64,000 nucleotides of DNA, taken from positions 1 to 64,000 of the forward strand of contig JAURVT010000011.1 of the NCBI GenBank assembly GCA_030655315.1, written 5' to 3'. This document shows positions 20,282-29,196 of this stretch, piece by piece; the stretch's first letter is position 1; each line of letters starts with the position of its first letter. The notes beneath the pieces were generated by a model. It was not told where the DNA came from. It worked only from the letters and a program-made list of their open reading frames with translations, and made no database searches. This DNA comes from Nocardioidaceae bacterium. Lineage in GTDB: Bacteria; Actinomycetota; Actinomycetes; Propionibacteriales; Nocardioidaceae. A program made the translations under genes and the position numbers.

Positions 20282-21981
20282 GGGTCCTCCTGGCGGTCGA
20301 CCACGCGGCGGTAGGCCGGCGAGGTCTCGCGGAGCCGGTGGTGGGTTCCCGTCGCGGCGACCTTCCCGTCGGACACGAACGCGACGGTGTCCGCGACGTC
20401 GAGCACGAGCGGGCTCGACGAGACGACCACGGTCGAACGCCCGCGCCGGTGCTGCTTGAGGGTGCCGGCGATGTGCGCCTCGGTGTGGGCGTCGACGGCC
20501 GAGGTCGGCTCGACCAGCACGAGCACGTCGGCGTCGGTGAGCAGCACGCGGGCGAGCGCCAGACGCTGGCGCTGGCCGCCGGAGAACGAGCGGCCGCGCT
20601 CCTCGACCTCGGCGTGCAGGCCACCGCGCAGCCCGTCGACGACGTCCTGCGCCGAGGCCGCTGCGACGGCCGCGTGCACCTGCGCGTCGTCGGCGTGGTC
20701 CCGGACGTCGAGCCCGTCGCGCAGGTCGCCGCTGAACAGCATGGTCTGGGTGTCGTGGACGACGATGCGGCGACGCACGGTGGCGACGGGCAGCGCGTCG
20801 AGGGCGACGCCGTCGAGGGTGACCTCCCCGGGCGCGTAGCGGCCGAGGCGGTCGGCGAGGTCGGACGCGACCTGCGGCTCGTCGGCCACGACGACCGTGA
20901 GCTCGCCCTCGCGCGCGACGAAGCCGGCCTGGTGGTCGACGAGCTCGTGGCCGCGCGGCTCGGGGAGCGGGTCGGTCGTGTCCTGCTGCTCGGGCTCGAT
21001 GCCGAGGATGTGCACGACCCGGGCCGACGCCACGCGGGCGCGGATGATCTTGTTGGCGAACTCGGTGGCGGTGCGCAGCGGGAGCATCAGGAACGTGGAG
21101 TAGCCGTAGAAGGCGATCAGCTCCCCGGGGGTGATCCGGCCCTCGGCGGCGAAGCGCGCGCCGAGCCACACCACGAGCACGACGAAGATGCCCGGCAGCA
21201 GCACCTGCAGCGCGTCGAGCAGCGACTGCGACCGCCCCACCCGGACGCCCGCAGCGCGCACGCGCTGGGACTCCGCGGCGTATCGACGGTGGAACACGTC
21301 CTCGCCGCCGACGCCGCGCAGCACCCGCAGGCCGCCGACGATGTCGCTGGCGAGGTTGTTCAGGCCGCCCTGGAGCTCGCGGGCCTCGGCGTTGCGTCGC
21401 TGGAGCGGGCCGAGGATCGGGCCGATCGCGAGGAGCAGCAGCGGCATCCCGACCAGGACGAGCAGGCCGAGCTCGACCGAGCTGCTCAGGAGCAGACCGG
21501 CCACGACGAGGAACGCGACGAGCGCGCCCGCCGTCCGCCCGAGCACGTCCACGGAGTTGCCGACGTTGGCGATGTCGTTGGCGCCGACGCTGACCACCTC
21601 GCCGGTGGCGACGCGCTTGCGCAGCGTCGCGCCGAGCCGGGTGGTCTGGTCGCTGACGAGCTGCACCGTGCGGTAGGCGGCGTCGAGCCACATGCCGACC
21701 GAGAAGCGGTGCCGCATCACGCCCGCGGCCGCCTGCACCACGCCGACGGCCAGCAGCACGCCGGCCCACCGGACGAGGCCGGCGCGGTCCTCGTCGCCGA
21801 GGCCGGAGTCGATCGCCCGCCCGATCACCGCGGGCATGAGCGCCTGCGCCACCATCCAGACGATCCCGAACGCGATCGCCCCGACGAGCCGCCAGCCCTG
21901 CGACCGCACCACCCAGAGCAGGAACGTGTCGGCCGAGCGGAGGTCGGGACGCCCCGGGTGGGGGAGGGGGAGGCTCTTCAT
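20278..21981 (-). CDS. ABC exporter half-transporter, subunit with degenerate ATP site
   Basis: A 567-residue partner of the downstream ABC gene, with six membrane spans in the first ~310 residues. Its ATPase domain keeps a perfect signature (SFSGGQRQRLALARVL) but has lost the P-loop: the Walker A position reads VVADEPQVASDLADRL with no Gly-Lys-Ser/Thr. Walker B is LVLVEPTSAVD (Asp replaced by Val, Glu kept) and the switch His is absent (VVSSSPLVL). The protein can thus complete the partner's active site without binding ATP normally itself. A TAGATT -10 box lies 9 nt before ATG 21981. Confidence 0.9.
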   Translation of the reverse strand: MKSLPLPHPGRPDLRSADTFLLWVVRSQGWRLVGAIAFGIVWMVAQALMPAVIGRAIDSGLGDEDRAGLVRWAGVLLAVGVVQAAAGVMRHRFSVGMWLDAAYRTVQLVSDQTTRLGATLRKRVATGEVVSVGANDIANVGNSVDVLGRTAGALVAFLVVAGLLLSSSVELGLLVLVGMPLLLLAIGPILGPLQRRNAEARELQGGLNNLASDIVGGLRVLRGVGGEDVFHRRYAAESQRVRAAGVRVGRSQSLLDALQVLLPGIFVVLVVWLGARFAAEGRITPGELIAFYGYSTFLMLPLRTATEFANKIIRARVASARVVHILGIEPEQQDTTDPLPEPRGHELVDHQAGFVAREGELTVVVADEPQVASDLADRLGRYAPGEVTLDGVALDALPVATVRRRIVVHDTQTMLFSGDLRDGLDVRDHADDAQVHAAVAAASAQDVVDGLRGGLHAEVEERGRSFSGGQRQRLALARVLLTDADVLVLVEPTSAVDAHTEAHIAGTLKQHRRGRSTVVVSSSPLVLDVADTVAFVSDGKVAATGTHHRLRETSPAYRRVVDRQEDP

Positions 21982-21990
21982 GGCCCGCCC

Positions 21991-21996
21991 AATCTA
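21991..21996 (-). promoter_or_regulatory. -10 box (TAGATT) of the ABC exporter operon
   Basis: Minus-strand TAGATT, 9 nt before ATG 21981, implying a leader of only 2-3 nt. No Shine-Dalgarno is present. Confidence 0.45.
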
Positions 21997-22118
21997 CGAA
22001 CCCCTGGTTGCGTCCTGCCACCGGTTTTCGCCGCACCCGTCGCGGTGTGACCGGGACCACTGCACAGGTGTGCGGCCCCTTTGCCCGGTGCGTCCGGAGA
22101 ACACCCGATCACTGCCAC

Positions 22119-22144
22119 AGATTGCGTAGGCAATCTTTTGTTTT
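22119..22144 (+). terminator. intrinsic-terminator-like hairpin in the leader of the subtilase gene
   Basis: Perfect 7-bp stem AGATTGC / GCAATCT with a GTAG loop, followed by TTTTGTTTT. It is oriented with the subtilase gene and ends 39 bp before its start; no + strand gene lies upstream, so it can only act on that gene's own leader (attenuation) or serve as a palindromic operator. TGCC 22113-22116 could instead pair with GGCA 22129-22132. Confidence 0.5.
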
Positions 22145-22182
22145 CCTTCAAATGGACGAGAGATCTCGGGGAGACTCGGTGA

Positions 22183-23868
22183 ATGATCACGGAACAGGGA
22201 CCAGGTCACGCGGCACGGGGCATCCGGTGGTCGGCACGGGCATCGATCGCGGCGGCGGCCTGCCTGGCCGTCGGCGTCACCGGTGCGCTGCCCGCGACCG
22301 CCACGCCCGCCTCCACGTCGACGTCCGCGGACGCGCCCGAGACCGAGACCGAGTCCGAGTCCGTCGACGGCGGCACGCTGGGCGACAGCGCCTGGGGCGA
22401 CGTCTCGGCCACGGAGGTGGCCGACTCCCTCGTCGGCGGCGTCTGGCGCGCCACCCGGGACGAGGGCTCGCTGAGCTCGGTGACGTCGACCCTCGGCCTC
22501 ACGTCGGCGCTGACCCGTCGGTCCACCGGCAAGGGCATCACCGTCGCCGTCATCGACACCGGCATCGCGCGCGTGGAGGGCCTCGACGCCCCCGGCAAGG
22601 TCGTCAACGGCCCGGACCTGTCGTTCGACGGCCAGCGCGCCGGCACCCGCTACGCCGACGGTTTCGGCCACGGCACGCACATGGCCGGCATCATCGCCGG
22701 CAGGGACGCGAGCTCGACGGGCTTCACCGGCGTCGCGCCCGACGCCCAGCTGCTGAACATGAAGGTCGGTGCCGCCGACGGTGCCGCCGACCCCTCGCAG
22801 GTGATCGCGGCGCTGGACTGGGTGGTCGCCCACCGCCGCGACCGCGGCATGAACGTCCGCGTGGTCAACCTGGCCTACGGCACCCAGTCGGTGCAGCCGT
22901 GGCAGGTCGACCCCCTCGCCCGCGCCGTCGAGAACGCCTGGAACGCCGGCATCGTCGTGGTCGCCGCCGCCGGCAACGACGGGCTCGACGCCCCCTCGCT
23001 GCTGATGCCGGCGGTCGACCCGCACGTGCTCGCCGTGGGAGCCGTCGACCACGTCGGCACCGCCTCGACGGCCGACGACGTGGTCGCCGACTTCAGCAAC
23101 GGCGGCAGCGCCACCCGTCGCCCCGACGTGATCGCCCCGGGCCGCTCGATCGTCTCGCTGCGCGTCCCCGGCTCGTACATCGACACCTTCCACCCCGAGG
23201 GCCGGGTGGCCGGAGACGCCACCGGCCGCTTCTTCCGCGGATCGGGCACGTCGCAGGCCACCGCCGTCACCGCCGGCGAGGTCGCGCTGCTCCTGCAGGC
23301 CCGTCCGTCGCTGACGCCCGACCAGGTCAAGGCCCTCCTGCGGGCCACGGCCGACCCCCTGGTCAACAGCCGCCCCGAGATGGGGGCCGGCGTCACCGAC
23401 GTCGTCCGGGCGATGAACACGCTGCTCCTCGGTCTACGCCTCGGCAGCTCCCTGCCCGACGGCACCGGCACCGGGTCGCTCGAGGCGTCCCGCGGCGGCG
23501 AGCACGTGGTCGACCCCGACTCCGGACGCCTGCTGTCCGGCGAGGTCGACGCCCTGGGCTCGGTGTGGGACGGCGCGGCCTGGTCGGCCGCGTCCGGCAG
23601 GCAGAAGGCCTGGAAGGGCGGCGCCTGGAACGGCCGCACCTGGACCGGCGACGGCTGGGTCGGCGACGACCACCGGGCGGCCACCTGGGACGGCGACTCC
23701 TGGAGCGGCGACCCGTGGGCCGCGCACACGTGGTCCGACTCGGTCTGGGAGGGCCGCAGCTGGCGCAACTCGGGCTGGGAGGGTCGCAGCTGGCGGGCCG
23801 ACTCCTGGCTCGGGCGCAGCTGGCGCGCCGGTGGCTGGGTCGGCCGGAGCTGGCGCTCCGTCTCCTGA
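22183..23868 (+). CDS. secreted S8 family (subtilisin-like) serine peptidase with Trp-rich C-terminal repeats
   Basis: A 561-residue exported protease. An Arg-containing N-terminus, a hydrophobic core (SIAAAACLAVGVTGALPA) and an Ala-rich cleavage region form a signal peptide. The subtilase triad is complete: Asp125 in VIDTGIA, His163 in GHGTHMAG and Ser357 in GSGTSQAT. Residues ~450-561 form a tail with 18 Trp in about 100 residues, in W-x-G-x-x-W style repeats (VWEGRSW, GWEGRSW, GWVGRSW), likely a wall or surface binding module; that role is inferred. ATG 22183 has a GGGGAGA Shine-Dalgarno. The GGDEF/EAL gene starts 1 bp after the stop. Confidence 0.9.
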   Translation: MITEQGPGHAARGIRWSARASIAAAACLAVGVTGALPATATPASTSTSADAPETETESESVDGGTLGDSAWGDVSATEVADSLVGGVWRATRDEGSLSSVTSTLGLTSALTRRSTGKGITVAVIDTGIARVEGLDAPGKVVNGPDLSFDGQRAGTRYADGFGHGTHMAGIIAGRDASSTGFTGVAPDAQLLNMKVGAADGAADPSQVIAALDWVVAHRRDRGMNVRVVNLAYGTQSVQPWQVDPLARAVENAWNAGIVVVAAAGNDGLDAPSLLMPAVDPHVLAVGAVDHVGTASTADDVVADFSNGGSATRRPDVIAPGRSIVSLRVPGSYIDTFHPEGRVAGDATGRFFRGSGTSQATAVTAGEVALLLQARPSLTPDQVKALLRATADPLVNSRPEMGAGVTDVVRAMNTLLLGLRLGSSLPDGTGTGSLEASRGGEHVVDPDSGRLLSGEVDALGSVWDGAAWSAASGRQKAWKGGAWNGRTWTGDGWVGDDHRAATWDGDSWSGDPWAAHTWSDSVWEGRSWRNSGWEGRSWRADSWLGRSWRAGGWVGRSWRSVS

Positions 23869-23869
23869 G

Positions 23870-26413
23870 ATGAGGTCACTCGTCCCCCGGGCGGCGCGGC
23901 CCGAGCGTCGGGTCAGCCAGCTCAGCGCGCTGATGGCGGCGGTGGCGTGCATCCTCGCGGCGCCCCAGCTGGCGACCGACCCGCAGGCGGCCGTCCCCAC
24001 CCTGACGTGGTTCGTGCTGCTGCCGCTGTTCGCCCTCGCCGAGGTGCTGGTCATTCACCTGCCGGCCGAGCGCAGCTCGCACAGCCACGTCCTGCGCGAG
24101 ATCCCCGCGGTCGCGGGCCTGGCGTTCCTGGCACCCCAGCAGTACCTCTCGGCCTACGTGCTCGGAGCCGGCCTGGCCCTCGTGCTCTGGACCCGCGTGC
24201 GCGGGCTCAAGCTCGCGTTCAACCTCGCCATGCTCAGCCTCGAGGCGGCCCTGGGCTCGCTGGTGTTCCACGCGATCCTGTCCGGTGGCGACCCCTACGG
24301 GCCCCGGGCCTGGCTGGCGGCGGCCGTCGCGGTGCTCGTCGTCGACCTGATCTCGGCCGCGGCCGTCACCGCGGCGATCAGCCTGACCGACTCACGGTTC
24401 GACCCCGCGGTGATGCGCGAGGCGATCCGTACCGGCATCCCGGCGGCGATGGTGAACACCTGCGTGGCGCTGCTGCTGGTCACGCTCGTGGTCGCGAGCC
24501 CGGCGGCCCTGCCGCTGCTCGGCGTGCTCGCGGCCCTGCTGGTCGCGGGGTACCGGATCCACGTCCGGCTGGCCCGCGGCCACACCCGCCTGCAGCTGCT
24601 CTACCAGTTCGTCGGCTCGACGAGCCACCAGGCCGAGGTGGGCACGCTCGTGCGGAGCATCCTGTCCGAGGCCGCCGGGCTCCTGCACGCCACCACCGCC
24701 GAGCTCCTCGTCCTCGCGTCCGACGACGAGACCGGCCGGCGCCTCACTTGGCGCGCCGGCGACCTCACCGACGAGCCGGTCGACCCCGCGCGGCTGCACG
24801 CCTGGTGGGGCGCCGCCCTGGCCGGCGAGCCCGTGCTGATGCCGCGCGAGGGCTCGGGACGCGGGACGTCGGCACTCCGCACCGACGGCGTGCGCGACGG
24901 GATCGCGGTCCCGCTGCGCTCGGACGGCGAGGTCGCGGGCGTGCTGCTGGTCACCGACCGCACGTTCGAGGAGGAGACCTTCGGGCCCGAGGACCTGCGG
25001 GTGTTCGAGACCGTCGGCGCCCACACGGCCGTCGCCCTGGACAAGGCCCGGATGGTCGACCGCCTGCGGCGCCAGGCCGACGAGCGCGCCCACGAGGCGA
25101 TGCACGACCCGCTGACGGGCCTGCCGAACCGCCGCGCCTTCCAGCTCGCCGTGCGCGAGGCCATGCGCGACGAGTCGAGCACCGCGGTGCTGCTGCTCGA
25201 CCTCGACGACTTCAAGGACGTCAACGACACGCTCGGCCACAGCGCCGGCGACCGGCTGCTGACGACGACCGGCCGGCTGCTCGCCGAGTCGACCACCGGG
25301 CTCGTCGCCCGTCTCGGCGGGGACGAGTTCGCCGTCCTGATGCGCGACGTCGACGCCGCGACCGCCCTCGTCCAGGCCGAGCGCCTGCACGCGGTGCTCA
25401 GCGCGCCGGTGCCGCTGCTGGGCGTCGGCCTCACCACCTCGGCCAGCATCGGCGTGACGACGTTCCACGGCACGTCGCTGAGCGCGGACGAGGTCCTCGC
25501 GCAGGCCGACGTCGCGATGTACGCCGCCAAGTCGGACCGGGCGGGCGTCCGCACGTACCGGGCCGAGGACGGGCACTCGACGGCGCGACGCCTCGCGCTC
25601 GCCGCCGACCTCACGGTGGCCCTCGAGGAGCGGACCCTCGACCTGTACTTCCAGCCGCAGGCCGACGCGCGCACCGGCACCGTGATCGGGTTCGAGGCGC
25701 TGCTGCGGTGGAACCACCCCCAGTTCGGCTTCGTGCCCCCGCCGGAGATCGTGGCGGTCGCGCACCGCACCGGCCTGATCCACGAGCTGACCGGCTGGGT
25801 GCTCCACGAGGCGCTGACGGCGCGGGCCGCGTGGGCGGCCTCGGGCCACCGGCTCGACGTCTCGGTCAACGTCACGCCGGCCGACGTGGCCGACCCGCGC
25901 CTGGTCGGTCGCGTGGCCGCCGAGCTGGACGCGACCGGGACCCCGCCCGGGTCGCTGGTCGTCGAGCTCACCGAGAGCGACGCGATGCGCGACCCCGAGC
26001 GGAGCCTGACCGTGCTGACCGCGCTCCACGGGCTCGGCGTCCGGCTGTCGATCGACGACTTCGGGACCGGCCACTCGTCCCTGGCCTACCTCGACCGCCT
26101 CCCCGTGCACGAGGTGAAGATCGACCGCTCGTTCGTCGTCCGCCTCGAGCAGGTCAGCGCGGACTCCACGATCGTGCGGGCGACCATCACGCTGGCGCAC
26201 GACCTGGGGCTGCGGATCGTCGCCGAGGGCGTCGAGAACGACCTGACCACGAAGCTGGTGGCCGAGATGGGCTGCGACTCCTACCAGGGCTACGGGCTGG
26301 CGCGTCCCATGCCCGCCGCCGACGTGCTCGGGTGGCTCGCGCTGCGACGGTCCGCCGTCCCGTCCGCGGCGCCTCCTTCGCTGGGTGCGCTGCACCCAGA
26401 GCCGACCGCCTGA
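23870..26413 (+). CDS. membrane GAF-GGDEF-EAL protein (c-di-GMP synthesis/breakdown)
   Basis: An 847-residue c-di-GMP enzyme. Order: N-terminal membrane region of about six spans (residues ~15-240), a GAF-like sensor (~255-400), a GGDEF domain with intact RLGGDEF, and an EAL domain with intact FEALLRW, VELTES, IDDFGTG and VKIDRSF. Both catalytic signatures look functional; an RxxD inhibitory site is not visible before GGDEF (TTGL instead). ATG 23870 lies one base after the subtilase stop and implies coupled translation; an in-frame GTG at 23831 inside the subtilase gene is less likely. Confidence 0.92.
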   Translation: MRSLVPRAARPERRVSQLSALMAAVACILAAPQLATDPQAAVPTLTWFVLLPLFALAEVLVIHLPAERSSHSHVLREIPAVAGLAFLAPQQYLSAYVLGAGLALVLWTRVRGLKLAFNLAMLSLEAALGSLVFHAILSGGDPYGPRAWLAAAVAVLVVDLISAAAVTAAISLTDSRFDPAVMREAIRTGIPAAMVNTCVALLLVTLVVASPAALPLLGVLAALLVAGYRIHVRLARGHTRLQLLYQFVGSTSHQAEVGTLVRSILSEAAGLLHATTAELLVLASDDETGRRLTWRAGDLTDEPVDPARLHAWWGAALAGEPVLMPREGSGRGTSALRTDGVRDGIAVPLRSDGEVAGVLLVTDRTFEEETFGPEDLRVFETVGAHTAVALDKARMVDRLRRQADERAHEAMHDPLTGLPNRRAFQLAVREAMRDESSTAVLLLDLDDFKDVNDTLGHSAGDRLLTTTGRLLAESTTGLVARLGGDEFAVLMRDVDAATALVQAERLHAVLSAPVPLLGVGLTTSASIGVTTFHGTSLSADEVLAQADVAMYAAKSDRAGVRTYRAEDGHSTARRLALAADLTVALEERTLDLYFQPQADARTGTVIGFEALLRWNHPQFGFVPPPEIVAVAHRTGLIHELTGWVLHEALTARAAWAASGHRLDVSVNVTPADVADPRLVGRVAAELDATGTPPGSLVVELTESDAMRDPERSLTVLTALHGLGVRLSIDDFGTGHSSLAYLDRLPVHEVKIDRSFVVRLEQVSADSTIVRATITLAHDLGLRIVAEGVENDLTTKLVAEMGCDSYQGYGLARPMPAADVLGWLALRRSAVPSAAPPSLGALHPEPTA

Positions 26414-26467
26414 TCCCACTCCGCGAGCCCCTCCCGCGGACGCCCTCCGGCGTGCCAGCATGGACCC

Positions 26468-27514
26468 GTGAGCGAGCCGTGGATCGTGGCACACCGGGGC
26501 GCGAGCGGGCAGCGGGTGGAGCACACCCGCGCGGCGTTCGAGCTGGCCGTCGACCAGGGGGCCGACCTCCTCGAGCCCGACGTGGTCGTGACGTCCGACG
26601 GGCACGTGCTGGTGCGGCACGCCAACGAGGTGGGCCACTGCACCGACGTCTCGGACCTCCCGCAGTTCGCCGACCGGCGCACCACCAAGTGCGTCGACGG
26701 GGTGGAGGTGACGGGCTGGTTCACCGAGGACCTCACCCTCGCCGAGGTGCGCACGCTGCGCGCCCGCGAGCCGCGGCCCACCGTCCGTCCCGCCAACACC
26801 CGCGAGGACGACCGGCACCCGCTGCTGACGCTGGACGAGCTCTGCGAGCTGGTCGTCGACACCAACCGCCGGCGCGAGGACCCCGTCGGGCTGTGCATCG
26901 AGCTCAAGCACCCCACCTACTTCAGGGCGCTCGGCCACGACCTCCCCACGCTCGTGCTCGACGTCCTCGAGCGGCACGGGCTCGCGACCGCCGGGCCCGT
27001 GCCGGTGCAGCTGGAGTGCATGGAGACCACGGCCCTGCGCGACCTGCGGTCGGCGTGCGACCTGTCGATCGTCCAGCTGCTGTGGGACCTCGGCGAGCCG
27101 TACGACCTCGTCGCCGCGGGCGACCCCACCACCTACGCCGACCTGTCGACGCGGGCGGGCCTGGACGCGATCGCCGAGTACGCCGACGGGATCGGCGCCC
27201 ACAAGCTGCAGGTGCTCCCGCGCGACGACCAGGGACGCACCACGGAGCCGTCCACGCTGGTCGCCGACGCCCACGAGGCGGGCCTGGACGTCCTGGTCTG
27301 GACGCTGCGCGACGAGAACCTGTTCCTGCCGGCCGAGCTGCGCGAGGGCGACGAGCCGTCGGCCCGCGGCGACGCCGAGGCCGAGTACGAGGCCTTCTTC
27401 GAGGCCGGGGTGGACGGCGTGTTCACCGACCACCCCGCCACCGCCCTCGCCGCGCGCTCGCGCTGGCTCCGGGCTCAGTCCTCGAGCGGCACGAGCAGCC
27501 ACGCGGCGAGGTAG
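26468..27514 (+). CDS. glycerophosphodiester phosphodiesterase (GlpQ-like)
   Basis: Hydrolyses glycerophosphodiesters to glycerol-3-phosphate and an alcohol. The 348-residue TIM-barrel protein has the family residues His9-Arg10 (AHRGAS), Glu36 and Asp38 (LLEPDVV) and His51 (VRHANE), with the substrate-side CIELKHPTY and GVFTDHPA motifs. No signal peptide is apparent, so it is probably cytoplasmic. GTG 26468 is the first start that keeps the HRG motif near the N-terminus. Its last 40 bp overlap, tail to tail, the small PspC gene on the other strand. Confidence 0.92.
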   Translation: MSEPWIVAHRGASGQRVEHTRAAFELAVDQGADLLEPDVVVTSDGHVLVRHANEVGHCTDVSDLPQFADRRTTKCVDGVEVTGWFTEDLTLAEVRTLRAREPRPTVRPANTREDDRHPLLTLDELCELVVDTNRRREDPVGLCIELKHPTYFRALGHDLPTLVLDVLERHGLATAGPVPVQLECMETTALRDLRSACDLSIVQLLWDLGEPYDLVAAGDPTTYADLSTRAGLDAIAEYADGIGAHKLQVLPRDDQGRTTEPSTLVADAHEAGLDVLVWTLRDENLFLPAELREGDEPSARGDAEAEYEAFFEAGVDGVFTDHPATALAARSRWLRAQSSSGTSSHAAR

Positions 27515-27675
27515 ACCAGCACGATCGAGCCGAGGCCCAGCAGCGTAGCCACGACGGCGACCAGGCGGACGAGCGCCGGGTCGACCTCGAACCGCTCGGC
27601 GAGGCCGCCGCAGACGCCGCCGAACCAGCGCTCGTCACGGCTGCGGACCAGGCGGGGGGACAGGGTGGTGCTCAT
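27475..27675 (-). CDS. small PspC-domain membrane protein
   Basis: A 66-residue protein that is essentially one PspC domain: RDERWFGGVCGGLAERFEVD followed by a long hydrophobic span ending YLAAWLLVPLED. PspC proteins sense or buffer envelope stress at the inner membrane. The start overlaps the preceding gene by four bases (ATGA), making this the third gene of a PspC operon. The 3' end overlaps the glycerophosphodiesterase gene by 40 bp in antisense. Confidence 0.88.
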   Translation of the reverse strand: MSTTLSPRLVRSRDERWFGGVCGGLAERFEVDPALVRLVAVVATLLGLGSIVLVYLAAWLLVPLED

Positions 27676-27911
27676 CGGTGCTCCTCGGGGGTGGTGGTGG
27701 GACTCGGGTCGGGGGTGGTGCGGGGACGGCGCGGGCGGAGCACCGAGACGGTGACGCCCACCAGGCCGGCGACGATCAGCACGAGCGGCAGCAGCAGGGC
27801 GAGGTCGCCGGTGTCGACGAGCCCGAGCTCGCGGGCGAGCCAGTGACCGACCACGGCGAGCGCGAGACCGCCCCAGGCCAGGCCCTGCCAGTCGAAGGGG
27901 TGGACGCTCAT
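27672..27911 (-). CDS. small two-span membrane protein in the PspC operon
   Basis: A 79-residue protein with two hydrophobic helices (LAWGGLALAVVGHWL and ALLLPLVLIVAGLVGVTVSV) and a Pro/Thr/Arg-rich cytoplasmic tail. No named domain is recognised; it resembles the small LiaI-like membrane partners of PspC/LiaF proteins only in layout. Both ends overlap neighbours by ATGA, so it is translated with the two PspC proteins. Confidence 0.75.
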   Translation of the reverse strand: MSVHPFDWQGLAWGGLALAVVGHWLARELGLVDTGDLALLLPLVLIVAGLVGVTVSVLRPRRPRTTPDPSPTTTPEEHR

Positions 27912-29074
27912 CGGCGGGTCACCTCCACCTGTCCGGCGCCCTGCCGGACGACCAGCTCCAGGTGCCGGACGCCCGCGGGTGCCGCGACGGCCAGCCGGTT
28001 GGGGCCGCCGTCGACGCGGCGGTCGAACACGTCCACCTGCCCGGCCCGCGACCGCGCGACCACCGAGACGGGCAGGTCGCGCGGGACGACGACCCGCACC
28101 TCGCCCAGACCGTTCTCGAGCCGCACGCTGCGCCCGGCCAGGGTGGCCGGGTCGGTGACGGCGGTGAGGTCGAGGCGCAGGCTGCCGACCCCGAGCGTGT
28201 ACTCGCCGGCCAGCGACGACGCCGACGCCGGACGGAGCACGCGCTCGCCGAACGACGCCGACGGCAGCACCGAGGCGACGGCGAGCGCGCCCGCGACCAG
28301 CACGGCGGGCAGGACGAGGGGGCGGGCGTTGCCGACGTACGTCCCGAGCAGCATGCCGAGGGCGACGACGCCGAGCGCGACGGCCGGGTAGACCGACCAG
28401 TCCAGCGGCGTCCCGGTCGCCGACACGACGCCGACGACGCCGACGGCGACGAGCGCGAGCATCAGGGTGGCGACGGTCAGGCGGCCGCCGTCGTGGCGCG
28501 GGTCGACCGGGCGCGGCGGGGGTGGCAGGACCGGCGTGGCCCCGTCCCACCCGGTGGCCGTGCGGGGGTACGCCTGGACCGGACGGGCGGCCCGGCGCTC
28601 GCGCCGGGAGGGGCGGAGGACCCACCACCACAGCGCGCCCAGCGCGAGCAGACCCAGGTAGGGGAACGGCGTGTCCCAGGGGGAGTCGCCCACCAGCCCG
28701 AGGGCGCTGACGACGGCCAGGGCCGCGCCGCCCACGAGCACGACGCCGCGGACCTGGGGCTCGCGCTCACCCACGCCGAGACGCTCCTGCGCCACGCTGC
28801 GACCGGTGGTCGCATCGGGGAGGACGACCCACGCGGCCGCGTAGAGGACGAGGCCGGAGAGCCCGACCAGCGTCAGGACGCCAATCGCCACCCGCAGGAC
28901 CACGGGGTCGATGCCGAGCTGGCGGGCGACGCCGGCGCAGACGCCGGCGACGACGCGGTCGTCGGCGGGTCGGACGGCGTCGACCACCGAGCCGCGGGTG
29001 GGAGGCGGGTCGGGCGGGGCGTCGGCGGTGGGAGGCGGCTCGGCCTCGGGCGGGGCTTCGGTCATGTCCCCCAT
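27908..29074 (-). CDS. PspC-domain membrane protein with LiaF/toastrack-like C-terminus
   Basis: A 388-residue protein. After a Pro/Glu-rich N-terminus comes a PspC domain (DRVVAGVCAGVARQLGID, residues ~39-56, plus its span), then several more membrane spans (about 110-270), and a C-terminal beta-rich region (GEYTLGVGSLRLDL... QGAGQVEVTRR) of the LiaF-C/toastrack kind. Such proteins act in envelope-stress sensing together with PspC kinases. ATG 29074 is taken; ATG 29065 has a better Shine-Dalgarno (GGGGGA) and may be the true start. It is divergent from the PspC-kinase gene. Confidence 0.85.
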   Translation of the reverse strand: MGDMTEAPPEAEPPPTADAPPDPPPTRGSVVDAVRPADDRVVAGVCAGVARQLGIDPVVLRVAIGVLTLVGLSGLVLYAAAWVVLPDATTGRSVAQERLGVGEREPQVRGVVLVGGAALAVVSALGLVGDSPWDTPFPYLGLLALGALWWWVLRPSRRERRAARPVQAYPRTATGWDGATPVLPPPPRPVDPRHDGGRLTVATLMLALVAVGVVGVVSATGTPLDWSVYPAVALGVVALGMLLGTYVGNARPLVLPAVLVAGALAVASVLPSASFGERVLRPASASSLAGEYTLGVGSLRLDLTAVTDPATLAGRSVRLENGLGEVRVVVPRDLPVSVVARSRAGQVDVFDRRVDGGPNRLAVAAPAGVRHLELVVRQGAGQVEVTRR

Positions 29075-29196
29075 CGTGGGCGGGCGACGTGCTCCGGCGC
29101 ATCGGGCACGACCCTGAGGCCCCCCGCCCCCGACCCTGGTCCGGGTGGGTGGGGAACCTGTGGTGCCGCGGGTCCGCGCCGTGTGACGATCGGGGG

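Noticed and set aside
18542-22060. Single 1172-codon frame covering both ABC genes
   Set aside because: Only its 3' part (from ATG 20281) is the real ABC gene; the rest is out-of-frame Arg-rich translation of the upstream ABC gene, which has its own motifs in another frame.
22040-22150. Known riboswitch class (for example c-di-AMP or c-di-GMP) in the subtilase leader
   Set aside because: I could not match the conserved core of any class I know; only the terminator-like hairpin is supportable.
24392-27502. 1036-codon open frame on the minus strand
   Set aside because: Antisense to the GGDEF/EAL and glycerophosphodiesterase genes, with no recognisable domain.
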